Assembly: GCA_907165065.1 (NCBI GenBank) | Contig: OU015528.1 | Span: 34,494,515-34,558,514, forward strand | Origin: Caprimulgus europaeus | Lineage: Eukaryota; Chordata; Aves; Caprimulgiformes; Caprimulgidae | DNA: 64,000 bases | Direction: 5' to 3' | In this document: one piece after another, positions 26,501 to 38,200 of the stretch | Layout: every line of letters starts with the position of its first letter | Position numbering within the stretch: position 1 is the stretch's first letter | Translations under genes and position numbers: made by a program | Notes under the pieces: generated by a model | Database searches by the model: none | Told to the model about the DNA's origin: nothing | The model's input: the letters and a program-made list of their open reading frames with translations, nothing else

Positions 26501-29500
26501 TATTGTAATGAAATATGCATTTCATTACACTTGATGAGATATATGCATTAATTCCTGAGGTAGCAGTGGACAGTTTGTGATGGTACCTATTCATTTTCTT
26601 GCTTTTAAGTGTTTGCACTTTGCTAGTAGAGACATAGCTAACTAAATTGGCTTTTGAAATCGGGTTTTAAATATATTACAAATACATGCTTTGATACACT
26701 CCCACTCAACACTGGAAGACTGGAAAGATAAAAGCGCTGTCTAGATTGTTGTCTGAGGCACAGCACCTGCACAGTGCAAACTCAGGTGGAAAGCCACAGA
26801 GTTCAAGGAGATCACATGGTAAAAAAATAATGCATCTTTTCTTTAGAGACTTAAAGTTAAGCCTATATTAGTCATGTAGGCTCACTTTGTTGGAACTGTA
26901 GAGCAGACTAGGCACTCCAGGGATTAATGCATCCTACTTATCTCAGACAATGAACTAGACAACTAGTTTGGACTAGAGCGAGTGAGGGCCAGCTGTGCCT
27001 GTACACATTTGCTCCTTGTAGGAACAAGCAATGTTCCCTACAGCCATTTAACTGACCACACCCTGTTTGTAAAAAGTGCTTTGCTCTCTGTTGGTAGGCT
27101 AAAAGAGCTCTTTTGAGAGTAAGTCTGCGTTCATTTTGCTTTCTGCTAGGCTCATAACCTTCTTGTATCTTCTCTTCATTTTGTAAACCTATGAACTTCT
27201 GTCTAGAATTTAGCCCTTTTAGTATGATTTATATTTTCTTTGTATATACTGTCCCTAGCCAAGATCATAAGCACTGCATAAATACACTGACCTGGATACA
27301 AAAAGATAGCTTTCTGGGAGAGGAAAGAGCAGAAGAATTAGCTAAGAAGGCTTTTTTGCTTTCATGAGCATCATGCCATATGGTACATGTGCAGGATAAA
27401 TTGACAGGACTGTTGGTGCTCATATGCAGCTCTCAGCATTAACATCAGAGCTGCACTAAGTATTGACTTGGGGTGCTTAGTTTCTCATAGGGCACTTAAC
27501 CTTCCACCGAAAAATATATGGAGAGTTCATGCCTAAATGCTTCTGGGGGTGTGGCCATACAAGACAGATTGTGAAAAAATACTATTTGCCTCTCCTGAAT
27601 CCATGAGGAATTAATAAAGAGTGGGAGGAAGGGACTTCTTTCAAGGTCATGCAAGAACTTTTTGCACACAGACAGAGAAATTAAACCTGTATTTCCAACC
27701 CAGGTCCCAGAGCAAAAAGTATGAAAGGAGGTGGGCACATCTGATTTACCCTCTGCAGTTGAATCTGTTGCCCGCATGTATGCTTATACTACTGTATAAG
27801 GTACATTAGTATACTGCTCAACCTTCAGCTGGGGCTCCAGAGGGAATTGATCTCCTTCCCTGTGTTGTATTTGCCATTTCTATGTGAAGATTCTGGATAC
27901 CCTCAGGTGTCTTAGATGGCACTGTAGATTTCTGGGCAAGCAACTGAATAAAATTCAGTTTAAAGACTAATCATAAAACAATGAAGTTGTAGAAATTAGA
28001 CATAGAATTAAATATTTGATTGGATTACTTGAAACAAATTTGAAGAGTGGAGTAAGGTGAGCAAAATGCAGCAAAACAGAATTGTTCCTGACTTATGTAC
28101 CTAATGCATTTTTTTTCATAGATATATGGAAGGGGGTTTATATGAAGTAGATAAATAGGCTTTGATAAATAGCATTTTTAAAATGACAAAGGGCACAAAT
28201 TATGGTACCTAAATTATGACACTTAATCTTTAAAACCTTTTAGGAACCTTGAGAATCCTCTAAGGTACATTTACTGACAGCTTGAAGACATTTACTTTAC
28301 CATTAGTTATTTTTCTAGAAGCTATAATCTATATCTCTAATATAGATTGTCTTTCCATGATGCTTCTGCCTTTTGCTCAATTAGGAAATTCCACTGAAAT
28401 CTGTTTGCATTCTGTTACTAGACTTGAAAACAGGAATCCAACTGATTACATTTTGACAGTATAACTTTCTGAACCTCTTCCAAGAAAAAAATTCCGTCTT
28501 AACTAGGATTATAGCAAGATAGATACTTTGTTATAAAAATGTGTATTTTTGTGCAGCGGTTATGATCCATGTTGGGGCTTTCCTTGAACTCTAAAGCCAC
28601 TTTATTTTGGATTCACAGAGATATAGTTGCAAAACAAAATAAGCTCTGAGATAGAATTTTTGAGACTGATTAGAGAGAATTAAGTGGATAGTAAAAGTCA
28701 GCAATGTGAATGTTTCCTAGCATGATTTTGTTTTGCCTGAGGATTGATCCTTCTCAAAAGTACTGGATTTTTTTTTTTTTCCCTATATGAATCAAAAAAT
28801 TAGCATATGTGAACTTTGTTTCCCATTCGCTATAAAAATCTCTTCTGTCATAGAAAGTTTTAAGAATCCTGTTTGCAAAATCTGGTTTCAAAAATAAACT
28901 TGATGTCTTCAGTTTCCAGAATGTCACTTTTATCATGTGATTGTTGCCCAAATTCTGTGGTAACATTTTTGGTTATGCAGCTGACCACATGGTAAATGAT
29001 CTTGCTGTTCTTTATCTGACTCTAAGGTACTGGTGGCTTGTTTGGGAGCTATGACTCAGTTTGGACACGTGGGTAACAGTTCTCTTCAGTTGCTTATTTC
29101 TTTCATAGAGTATTTTAAGGATGGTAATATGTATTTTGTCTGTTTCCACAGGCTCTTCCCCTGGAGAGCTATAGGACTCCATCTGTTCAAAACAGCTGCC
29201 AAATATTTTTGTGAGTGTGTCTGTGTGCTTATGTATAAGTAAAAAAAATGCACTAGTAAGAAAGCCTGAGCCTTTCCTGTGGTTGTGATATCACCTGCAT
29301 TGTTATAATGCAGTTTTATATATTCCTGTCTCTGAAGCAGAGATATTGTGCTTTCTTCTCAGCTGAGATTGTGCCCCAAATGTCAGCTATCTGTCTTTGC
29401 CTTCTGGTAAATATGCAGAGATTTTTTTAAAAAATATTATTATAGGGAGTATTTGATTGTACAGGATGGATGGGTGGAGGTTGTGATTGATATTATTATT

Positions 29501-30429
29501 ATAGGGAGAATGTAGGGAGATGCAGTTGCTTTGGGTGTCTTGACATCTCAGAGTTTTTCTGGATCCATCAGCTCTGATCTTCAGGTGTCTGTGATAAGTT
29601 ACTTTGCAAGGTGATGTTTTCCTTTCTGAAGCATGCTGTAACAGTTATCCACACCATAGCTAACTTCAGGATAATTTGTTGTAACATGGCCTGTACCCAT
29701 CTATCCTGCACAGGAAGGCAGTACACAGTCTTTTGATGATGTACAACACTGCATTCTGCTTATTCACCTGATACAAGTGGATGACCATTGTGCTTAAATT
29801 TATTTAGCAGCTTCCTGTTCCTTTAGAGACATCATTCAATGTAAAGATGATTTTCCGTGAAGCCCTAAATAGGCTGACACTAGTTGCCTTCAGAGGTACA
29901 CACTAAGCGTGGAGTATATCCTGTCTTCAGCATTAGAGAGTATGATGCAGGAGATTATTAACACTGAGACCTATGGGAAACTATATTTATTTTGGAGATG
30001 CTAGAGCATAAATTAGGATACAAAAAGAAAACTGTCATACAGCAATATGATACAGTAACTTTTTCAAGTGTGCTTCATGTTATTCAATAATTTAGTCTCT
30101 GTTTAAGTTATTGGGACTTTTATGACAGATGCAACTGGAAGAATTTTAACGTTGCTGAACGGTTTGACAAACCCACTCCAGAAAAAGGATTTTTCAATTT
30201 AGATATTTTTGGTTTAATGCTGAAATCAGTTTCAGTTGATTTCTCCAAAATGAAAAATATCTTCCTGAATGAGAAAACAAAGTTAGTGAGCTTGTATAAT
30301 CAGCTTGTCTTGTCAAGGATAATACATATGAATAAAATAAGTCGAAGCTAATTATATACCATTTAACATACTCATTTGCTTCTCATAATTTATGGCACTT
30401 TTTTTCTCGTTGGCTTTCACTTTGGTTGT
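23552..30429. other. Non-coding sequence, no gene seen
   Basis: I find no supported gene. Visible small structures are a near-palindrome at 26505-26528, an AT-rich inverted repeat with 10-bp arms at 25330-25339 and 25352-25361, and a repeated 'attattatagggag' block near 29436 and 29494. Short open frames occur on both strands without domain content. Confidence 0.65.
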
Positions 30430-30660
30430 GAAATTATAGAATGGTTTGGGTTGGAAGGGACTTCAAAGATCATCCAGTTTCAACCCCCCTGCCATGAACA
30501 GGGACACCTTCCACCAGACCAGGCTGCTCAAAGCCTCATCCAACCTGGCCTTGAACACTTCCATGGAGGGGTCATCCACAACTTCTCTGGGCAACTTGTT
30601 CCAGTGTCTGACCACCCTCACAGTAAAGAGTTTCTTCCTAATATACGATCTAAATCTATC
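30430..30660 (-). mobile_element. CR1 LINE copy, 3' terminal part
   Basis: The plus strand begins 'attatagaatggtttgggtt' and continues 'ggaagggacttcaaagatca', 'cagaccaggctgctcaaagc', 'ggccttgaacacttccatgg' and 'agtttcttcctaatatacga'. This is a well-preserved reverse complement of the CR1 3' end, so the element runs on the minus strand. It stops abruptly at 30660, where an LTR end begins, and CR1 sequence resumes near 30813. It belongs to the same insertion as the reverse-transcriptase part at 30813-31790. Confidence 0.95.
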
Positions 30661-30777
30661 TGTGGTAGTTTGGCTTCACCCTTTTAGTCTGCAGCCAAAC
30701 ATAGCCTGTTCCCTCACCCTCCCTGCCTGCCATCCAGGGAGTAGGGGGCAGAATTGGAAGGAAAAGAGCAAGGAGAC
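30661..30777 (-). mobile_element. Truncated ERVL-type LTR 3' end inserted in CR1
   Basis: The fragment starts 'tgtggtagtttggcttcacc' and continues with 'gcagccaaac', 'ccctcaccctcc', 'cagggagtaggg' and 'gaattggaagg'. This matches, in the same order, the reverse complement of the 3' end of the solo LTR at 41577-42198. Its outer terminus ('TG' on the plus strand, 'CA' on the LTR strand) is intact at 30661. Only about 117 bp remain; the rest of the LTR is missing. The neighbouring CR1 has also lost an internal stretch, so a deletion probably removed most of the LTR and part of the CR1 together. Confidence 0.75.
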
Positions 30778-30812
30778 CAACAGATCAACAGATCAAATCA
30801 AGCAGATCAACA
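30778..30812. repeat. Short 'agatcaac' tandem-like junction sequence
   Basis: Between the broken LTR end and resumed CR1 there is a stretch built from irregular copies of agatcaac / agatcaa. It belongs to neither element. It could be filler copied during end joining, or a small simple repeat. It is too short to say more. Confidence 0.55.
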
Positions 30813-31790
30813 CTCCCACCCAACTTAGTGTCATTAGCAAACTTACTGAGGGTGCACTCAACTCCCTTGTGCTGATCATTGATAAAGTTATTAAACAGAA
30901 TTGACTGCAATACTGAGCCCTGCGGAACAACAATTGTGACCAGCCACCAAGTGGGTTTAACACCATTCACCACAATTCTTTGGGCCCCATCATCCAGCCA
31001 GTTTTTTATCCAGCCAAAAGTACACCCTTCCAAGCCATGAACAGCCAATTTCTCCAGGAGAATGCTATGGGAAATAGTGGCAAAGGCTTTACTGAAGTCC
31101 AAGTAAACACCATCCACAGCCTTTTACTCATCCACTAAACAGGTCACCTTGTCATAGAAGGAGATCAGGTTAGTCAGGCAGGACTTGCCTTTCATAAACC
31201 CATGCTGACTGGGCCTCACTGTCCTGTATGTGCCATGTGATTGCACTCAAGATGATCTACTCCATAACCTTCCCTGGCACTGAGGTCAGACTGACAGGCC
31301 TGTAGTTCATTGGATCCTCCTTCCAGCCCTTCCTGTAGATGCATGTCATGTTTGCTAACCTACAGTCAACTGGGATCTCCCTGATTAGCCAGGACTGTTG
31401 ATAAATGATGGAAAGTGGCTCGGCGAGCACTTCCACCAGTTCCCTCAGTGCCCTGGAGTGGATCCCACCTGTCCCTATAGACTTCTGTACGTCTAAGTGG
31501 TGTAGCAGGTCACTAACTATTTCCCCTCGGATTATGGGGGTTTTATTCTGCTCCCTGTCCCTGTCTTCTGGCTCAGGGATATGGATACCTTGAGGACAAC
31601 TGGTCTTACTATTAAAGACTGAGGCAAAGAAAGCCTTAAGTACCTCAGCCTTTTCCTTATCCTTTGTCACTATGTTTCCCCCCATATCCAATAAAGAATG
31701 GAGATTTTCCTTAGCCCTCCTTTTGATGCTAATGTACTTATAGAAGCGTTTTTTATTTTCTTTTACAGCAGTAGCCGGAAGAGCTATAGA
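30813..31790 (-). pseudogene. CR1 LINE reverse-transcriptase region, decayed
   Basis: The minus strand reads as the CR1 ORF2 polymerase region. From its 5' side (about 31765) come F-Y-K-Y-I-S, then K-A-E-V-L-K-A-F-F-A-S-V-F-N, then N-Y-R-P-V-S-L-T-S-V-P-G-K near 31260. Downstream come Y-L-D-F-S-K-A-F near 31095 and K-F-A-N-D-T-K-L-G near 30835. Three defects are visible. A stop codon (plus-strand tta, 31124-31126) breaks the frame just before the Y-L-D-F-S-K-A-F block. The coding is split into separate open frames at 31257-31877 and 30785-31117. The catalytic F-A-D-D box reads F-A-N-D, with Asn encoded at 30833-30835. The 5' part of ORF2 (endonuclease) and ORF1 are absent. About 0.8 kb of the usual region between this block and the 3' end is missing. 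The first residues of the longest open frame (about 31790-31877) do not look like CR1. Confidence 0.93.
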
Positions 31791-34698
31791 GAGAACAGAA
31801 AAAGCAGAAAAATGGAAAATGATCAGTTGATTCAGCAAACTTGGGTTAAACTCAAGACTCTGATTTCTAGAGCTCATGGAAGAAGCCTAAACTTCTAGTG
31901 CCAAGCATAACCCACCTGACCTCTCGCTGTCCCTCCAGAAGGGCAGTGGTCTCCCACAGATTCCCTGTCATATAAAATAGTCTGTCAACATGCCTCATGT
32001 ACCCTATGGTGCTTGAGATGGACACTGGATGTCTATATTTAGGCACCTGAATTTAGATGTTTATTTCAGAGCAAATTGGATCATGCTCTGAACCCCTCAT
32101 TCAATGAGTGGCTGCACCCATTGAGATACAGTGGAGACTAAAAAATGATTAATCTCATCCTGCACAGAAATCAGGCACCTAAACATGGGTACTTGGTTTT
32201 ATTTCAGATTTCTCAAGATTCTCACATGGGACTGCCAATGCAACATGCAAACTGAGGCCTAGGTCTCTCCAGAGGGTTACACAGGGACATCCACCAGCTA
32301 TGGTTATCTCAGATGACACAAGATGCATCATTTAAACAAATGAACTGTGCCAAAGATTTGTACTGACAATATCCAGAGCTGCTTGTTTAGTGACCTACAT
32401 GCAGGCTATTAATTTTGGGTGCCTTAAATTGAACCCAACCTCTCCAGGATGGCTGGACACTTGCTTCTAAGCAGATAGGAATTAATGTTTTTGTTGGCAG
32501 AGTTTGACATTATTAAGTACTTCTCCTGGTTGGAGTAACATCAGAAAAGAGGAGAAAATAAATGCTGAGGGAAAAAATGATAAACAGAGATTTGTTAATT
32601 AAGAAACAGCAACAGTAAAATGTTTTCTTAAAAGCAGGTATATACAATTAAAGCTCTGTAAAGAGTCTGGAAGATTCTTTTCCATAACAATCTAATGTTA
32701 CTTGAAGATTATGGTGATGAAGAGATTTCATTTTGATGTGAACATTTCTTTTTAAAGCTTTTGTAAGCTTTATGGTTATAACATGATAAGCCTGATTTGT
32801 TTGTGACAGCAGCTGTGGAGTGTGTAAATCAGGAAAACTTTACACATTTGAGTTTGGTGTTGCTTTCATCAGAGGATGACTAATTGCTGTTTATTAATAG
32901 CAAATTCAGAACTCCCAAAGTGTGAATGTGTCCTCACACTTGCCAACCTCAAAGCTACTGTACAGTGATCTTCTTAGGTATTTGTATAAACCTACAGATT
33001 TATCAATGCTTAGTTTAATATGGGCAAATCTGTGCCACCATTATTTAGGATCCTCCATTATTTCATTCAATGACATCCTCCATGATTTCATTGAGGACTT
33101 TTAGTGACATAATCTCAAAAGACAACAACATTGCTTGTTGTAGTAAGTTAGATATATATTCTACAGACTGGTTTAGAGCTCAAATCTAAAGGCTAACCAA
33201 AAGCTACTTTAAATACCATACTTTTCCACTTGCTAATGACTATTTTTTTCTTTTTTATCTGGAGGGACAAAATCTTCTTCCCTGGCCACAGGCCAAGGAA
33301 TAGATTTCATTCATTACACACATTCATATGATAGATTTCATTCATTACACTATAATATTGTAGTTATTCTAATAAATTTATTGGGAATTAATTTTGTTGA
33401 TTTTTTAGATGGAATCATGATTAGTTATCTTTTTTTTCATCAATAGGAGCTGGAGAAGCATTTATAGAGTGAGTTAATTTCCTGGCATATTTTATATTTT
33501 ATTTATTTCATCAATCTTAAAAGGGTAAATATCGTGGATAACCAGGACTGTCATCTATTTCTGCATTAGGGTTAAGAATCAGGACTATACGTTGGAATAG
33601 ATGCTTAGTAAACCCACTGTAGAATTTATCAACTTTATTATTTTTTATTCTGGAAAATCACAGCTGATAGTTCAGCTAATTTGAATTTATAAAATTAGTA
33701 AAGACACTAAGATTAAATCTTTCTTCTTAAATCTGATAACATTATGTCTACTCCCATATCTATTTACAGAGTTAACAGGAGATGGTTATATTATTTCTAT
33801 CTATCTATCATCGTCAGCCAGCAACCATGAAAAGAATTAAACAATTTTCAAAGTTAATCCTGCCAGCGAATTTTGATGATCACTCACACCTCCTAGCATG
33901 AATTTCATTTGCCTCAGATGAGGACAAGAGCCAAGATAGATCTTTGTTAACTGCCATATTAGCCTCATAGTCACTGAGCTATGGTTTACACAGGTAAGAG
34001 GCAAAAGATTGTGTAAAGATAAAACAACTCTCATCTGAAGATGATATGTTATTCTGATCTGTGAGACAAACTCTGAGGCCTGGATCCTGGATTCAGTCCA
34101 TTTAATGCTAGGCATGCTACTGAAATGCTTACATTTGTAAGCTACTTGCCCTAAGAAACCTTTATTTACAATGGAGATGATTGATAGGCACTTCCAAGGA
34201 GTGATTCAGATCTTAGGTGATGAGATAATGGGAACACAACACTAAAGTACTGTATCACTAATCCGTTGAGATAATCAATTTTGTGTATTCATTTACAATT
34301 TAAATCTCTGCTTTGAAGTTGCTATCTCTATTTATTGCCCAAGCATTCATACATCAGGGAATCTAGCTGAAAAATTATTTATGAAAAATCAACAATGCAG
34401 GATATCCCAGCACAATATTAAGAAAATGCAAACAAATCCCAAAGCAGATAGCAAACAAAAACAACACTAAAATGCAAAGAAAGTAAAAAGCTAGTTCCAG
34501 AAGTATAATGCCACATGAGCTGCAACTGAACATCAGGATACACAAAGAAGGAATACATAACCTGTCTATGGGCACATCCTTATGAGCATGCATCACCATC
34601 TACTCAAAACTGTGCAGTGTCTGTAAAAGGCAATACTTTGAAGGGGAGGCTACAGACAATGATGTACTGTGAGAGAGGTAGACCTACTTTCTGGGCTT
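31791..34698. other. Non-coding sequence with possible old repeat phrases
   Basis: No gene is seen. At about 32035-32460 the phrases 'aggcacctgaatttagatgt' and 'caggcacctaaacatgggta' recall an old amniote interspersed repeat, which I cannot name. A tandem pair of about 25 bp (atcctccatgatttcatt type) lies at 33050-33098. An exact 20-bp direct repeat lies at 33300-33319 and 33331-33350. A three-copy tatc run is at about 33797-33809. Confidence 0.55.
33300..33350. repeat. Exact 20-bp direct repeat, 31-bp period
   Basis: The unit atagatttcattcattacac occurs at 33300-33319 and again, unchanged, at 33331-33350. Eleven bases separate the copies. Identity of both copies suggests a recent slippage-type duplication. 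Confidence 0.9.

Positions 34699-34699
<1 letters not shown>

Positions 34700-34732
<33 letters not shown>
34700..34732 (+). repeat. Homopolymer T33 tract
   Basis: An uninterrupted run of 33 T. Birds lack abundant poly-A-tailed retroposons, and no retroposed body is recognisable on the upstream or downstream side, so I call it only a simple homopolymer. Its length may be affected by sequencing or assembly error. Confidence 0.9.
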
Positions 34733-34733
<1 letters not shown>

Positions 34734-35218
34734 TCCTGACCACCAGCTATTGTGTCAAGTGTTAACTAGAACATCTTCCTTTATTAGTCTTCTGTGATTT
34801 ACAGTTAGCTTTTTGTTCACACACATACACACATTTAGCAACATAAATAGATTATTTGCTATTGAAAACCTAGTGTGCCTGCTTAATTTGTATGTATATT
34901 AGCTTTTACAGGTTTGTATATAGAGGGGTCAAGAACAACTCGGAGAAAGATGGTTAACAATGACTTTCGGTTTAATCCAGGCTATAGTGCCACCAAAAAA
35001 TGTTATCTCCCCAGAGGTCTTTTCCAGAAAAAAAAAGTCACCCTTTTTCCATGCTTTTAGTATCCTGCTATCTTTGATCTCATTCACTGTCTCGTAACTC
35101 TGGGCAAACTAATGACTAAAGTAGGACAAGTACTTTGTCCTGCAAAAAGCTGACTCAGAGTAGGATTCCCACCTGTTCTGAAGGTTTATTGAGTTCTGCA
35201 TATTTATTGAGAGTGGCT

Positions 35219-35270
35219 CAAGCTTCTGTCTCAATGTTTGGTAGGCTAGAAGCTTGCAACATTGAGACAG
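35219..35270. repeat. Two interleaved inverted repeats
   Basis: Arm A, caagcttct (35219-35227), is complementary to agaagcttg (35248-35256). Arm B, ctgtctcaatgtt (35226-35238), is complementary to aacattgagacag (35258-35270). The order A, B, A', B' means both stems cannot form as one simple nested hairpin. The 13-bp B pair is perfect. Confidence 0.85.
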
Positions 35271-38200
35271 ACAAATTGTATACCTTTATAATATGTTAGC
35301 CATGGGGAGACACTGCCTATCAGACTGTTTGCCTAGACAGCCTTTGCAAGATGTTCTAGTAATTCTAATAACCAAGATGCCTCTGAAATACTCAGTGATG
35401 GTGCTAGTGTGTTAAACGTGCTTGTGCAACACAAATCCTTAAGACTGAACATATTATCTCTCTTAAATTAGTCATTTGTAGTTGTGTACAAATAGCAGTG
35501 GGTGATATGATGAATTCTTCATATTTATTGGGGAAGGTGGTTTTCCACCTTTTTTGAAATCAAGTTTGGTTTGTATGTGGTAGTGCAGAAGAAGTAGAAA
35601 AGAATAGCAGAAAAAATACACTGAATGAAAAGAACACACAGAACAGTCCCTTTTATAGAAATAGAATTAATCAGAAACAAACACATTTTTTCTGTGATGA
35701 ATGTGTCATGAATGACAGGAAAGATGGACTTCATTTTTTATTCAGCTCTTCCTCCACTGCCTCTTCTCTAATCCCATCATTCTTCCACTGGACTTTTGGT
35801 TCAAGCTGCTCCTGCTTTAATGTACGGACCCTCCTCCTTTTCTCAAAAATAACTAGGTCAAATGATAGTTATCCAGAGGCAAGCCTTAAGCAATATGGTA
35901 TATAAATTATGAACCAGCATAAAAGGACCATTTTAAGTGCAGAAGAACAGGAGAGACTGGTGGAGATACTCCCTGCCACTGCATGTCTCAGTCAGAGTAA
36001 CACGTTTTCTATTCTGAGATCCCTGACATGTTTAGGCTTTAGCTTATCTAAAGCTGTATTTAGCTTGTCACAGATGTTAAATGTGTCTATACTCAAGTAA
36101 GAGTGAATGTGTAGACAGGAACCAGTCTAAAATTAAATACTACTATCTTTACTCACTTTCCAGACCTGAATATAAAATAATTGTCACCTACAACTTCTCT
36201 TCCAACCTTTTAAAACTAATTTGCTTATATTTAAGGTAAAGTAATAGATTTAGAACACAAGCTCACTATTTTGAACACAACTTGGTGTTTTCAACATCTA
36301 TAAAATACAAACTAAAGATTTCCCCAAGCAAATACTCACGATCCAGAATAATTTGCAATAGGATTTATCTAGATTCTCAAATTAATGTATTTTAAATTCC
36401 AGAATTCTTTGTATTGCAATGTTTGCCCAAATCGTTGGTAAGAAAGAAATTGGGAAGAAAGGAGGCATGAGTGTCAGAAGTTTGAGAGACTTTGCAAAGC
36501 TGGAAAGCTGCAGTTGCAAGTGAAGCGAGGAGTTTTAAATAAATACTTTTCTTTCTACTAAGAATGATTCTAATTTTGATACAAACTCACTTTCATTATC
36601 CCTACAATTTGAGCCTTGTGATAACAGAGAAATATTCAGCTGAATTTCACCTGATCAAATTAAGCACTATTTGAAAATAACACATTTAAATATAACAATT
36701 ACTCAATTGCCTCTTTGAAAAATATTTTGTGTCAAAAAAATAACATCATACAAATATGAATAAAAATTAATTTATTCTTCTTTGTGGGCACTGTCACTTT
36801 CTATCCTAAAACTCTAGGTAGAAGTCAACATGTATATACTCCTGTCTCATGTTTATTAGTTTCTAGAAGTTGTGTAGATTAAGAAGTTTAGGGTTCAGTA
36901 GGAGTAAGAGAGAGGTGAGTGCTACTTTTTTCTTCCATTAACTGAAGGAAAGTTGGAGACATGATCCCAGGAAAAGCATTAAGTGTTTCTAGATAAGTGG
37001 CTATTATTGCAGAGCTTGCCACAAAAGATTGGAAGGCTCAGTTTGGCTAAGAATAAAAGAGGAAAAAAATTCTGTGCTTCTCACCTCCATTGGCAACTTA
37101 CTGACAAGTAGAGTGTATCACTCAAAGTTCATTTACACAAAAAAGCAAATTCATGTAACGATAGTATTTAATAGACCTGGTAGAAAAGACCTGTTTCTTT
37201 TTTTAGTTAATCTGCTAATCTTCACCTAAAGAGATGTACAAGTATTCCTGGGTTGGTTTTAATGGGACTGACTCAGACACACATATGTCTAGATTTGAGC
37301 ACCTAGTACTGGGAACATCTAGACATCCTAAAATAAATGTCATTGGAAAGACCTAAAAGAAAAATTCCAGAAGTCACATATTACATCCAAAGCAGGGGGC
37401 TCGCTCTCTTATGTGAAGGAAAATGATAGACACCTACTTCTTTTCAGAATCCAGGCCTCACACATGTCTGATTTTAAGGGACTAAGCATAGCTTTTGAGT
37501 CTAAGCAAAAAAAACCCAAAACAAAACAACAAAAAAACTAGACATAAACCCAAACTTTGTGGCAGCATCTTGCTTTTATACTTTTTAAAGTAACCTTGTA
37601 GTGTGACTACTTGCCCAGCACTGAGTAGAAGGCTTTCTATCTCTTTGTCTTGAGTGGTCATTTTCATACGATACTAGCACAACTCTCTCTGACTTTTTTG
37701 GAAGAAATTATGGTACAGAAAGTCCTGGGAGCAAAGCCCAGAAGAGTAGGACGTTACTCTAATCATTATACTGGAGCTAGGTTGTTTATTGCTAGTTCTG
37801 TTTGGTCCCATGAACTTTACTTTCTTGGCAGCAGAGTGGCTCTACATTAGCAGAAAATGTCAGATATTCTCATTCTGAATTACTGTGATGCAAGACTTTG
37901 GGTCAGCTGTTTGGCTTGAAACATGCCTAGGATGGCTAAGCCAAGAATGCAGGTAAACCACTTCCTTTGGATGTGCTCTGATTACAGGTATATCATGAGA
38001 GAGGCCGCCTCCATCATTACTGACATTGGTTGTGCTCAGAATCTTCAGTAGCTTTGAGGACACATGCAGATCCTTGGTAGTCATTCACCTACAGTAAAAT
38101 CACAACAGAGCTCTAAATTAGGATAATAACAGACCACATAACCTGGAGCAGATATTTCCTACCATGTATAGTGGCTGAGAAAATTTTTATGGAAGCTGGA

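Noticed and set aside
30446..30904. 152-codon plus-strand open frame
   Set aside because: It is the antisense reading of the CR1 3' end, the LTR fragment and the junction. Its residues have no family likeness.
31257..31877. 206-codon minus-strand open frame as a host gene
   Set aside because: Its residues are CR1 polymerase blocks, the downstream part has a stop and the catalytic box is altered, so it is repeat-derived and not a gene.
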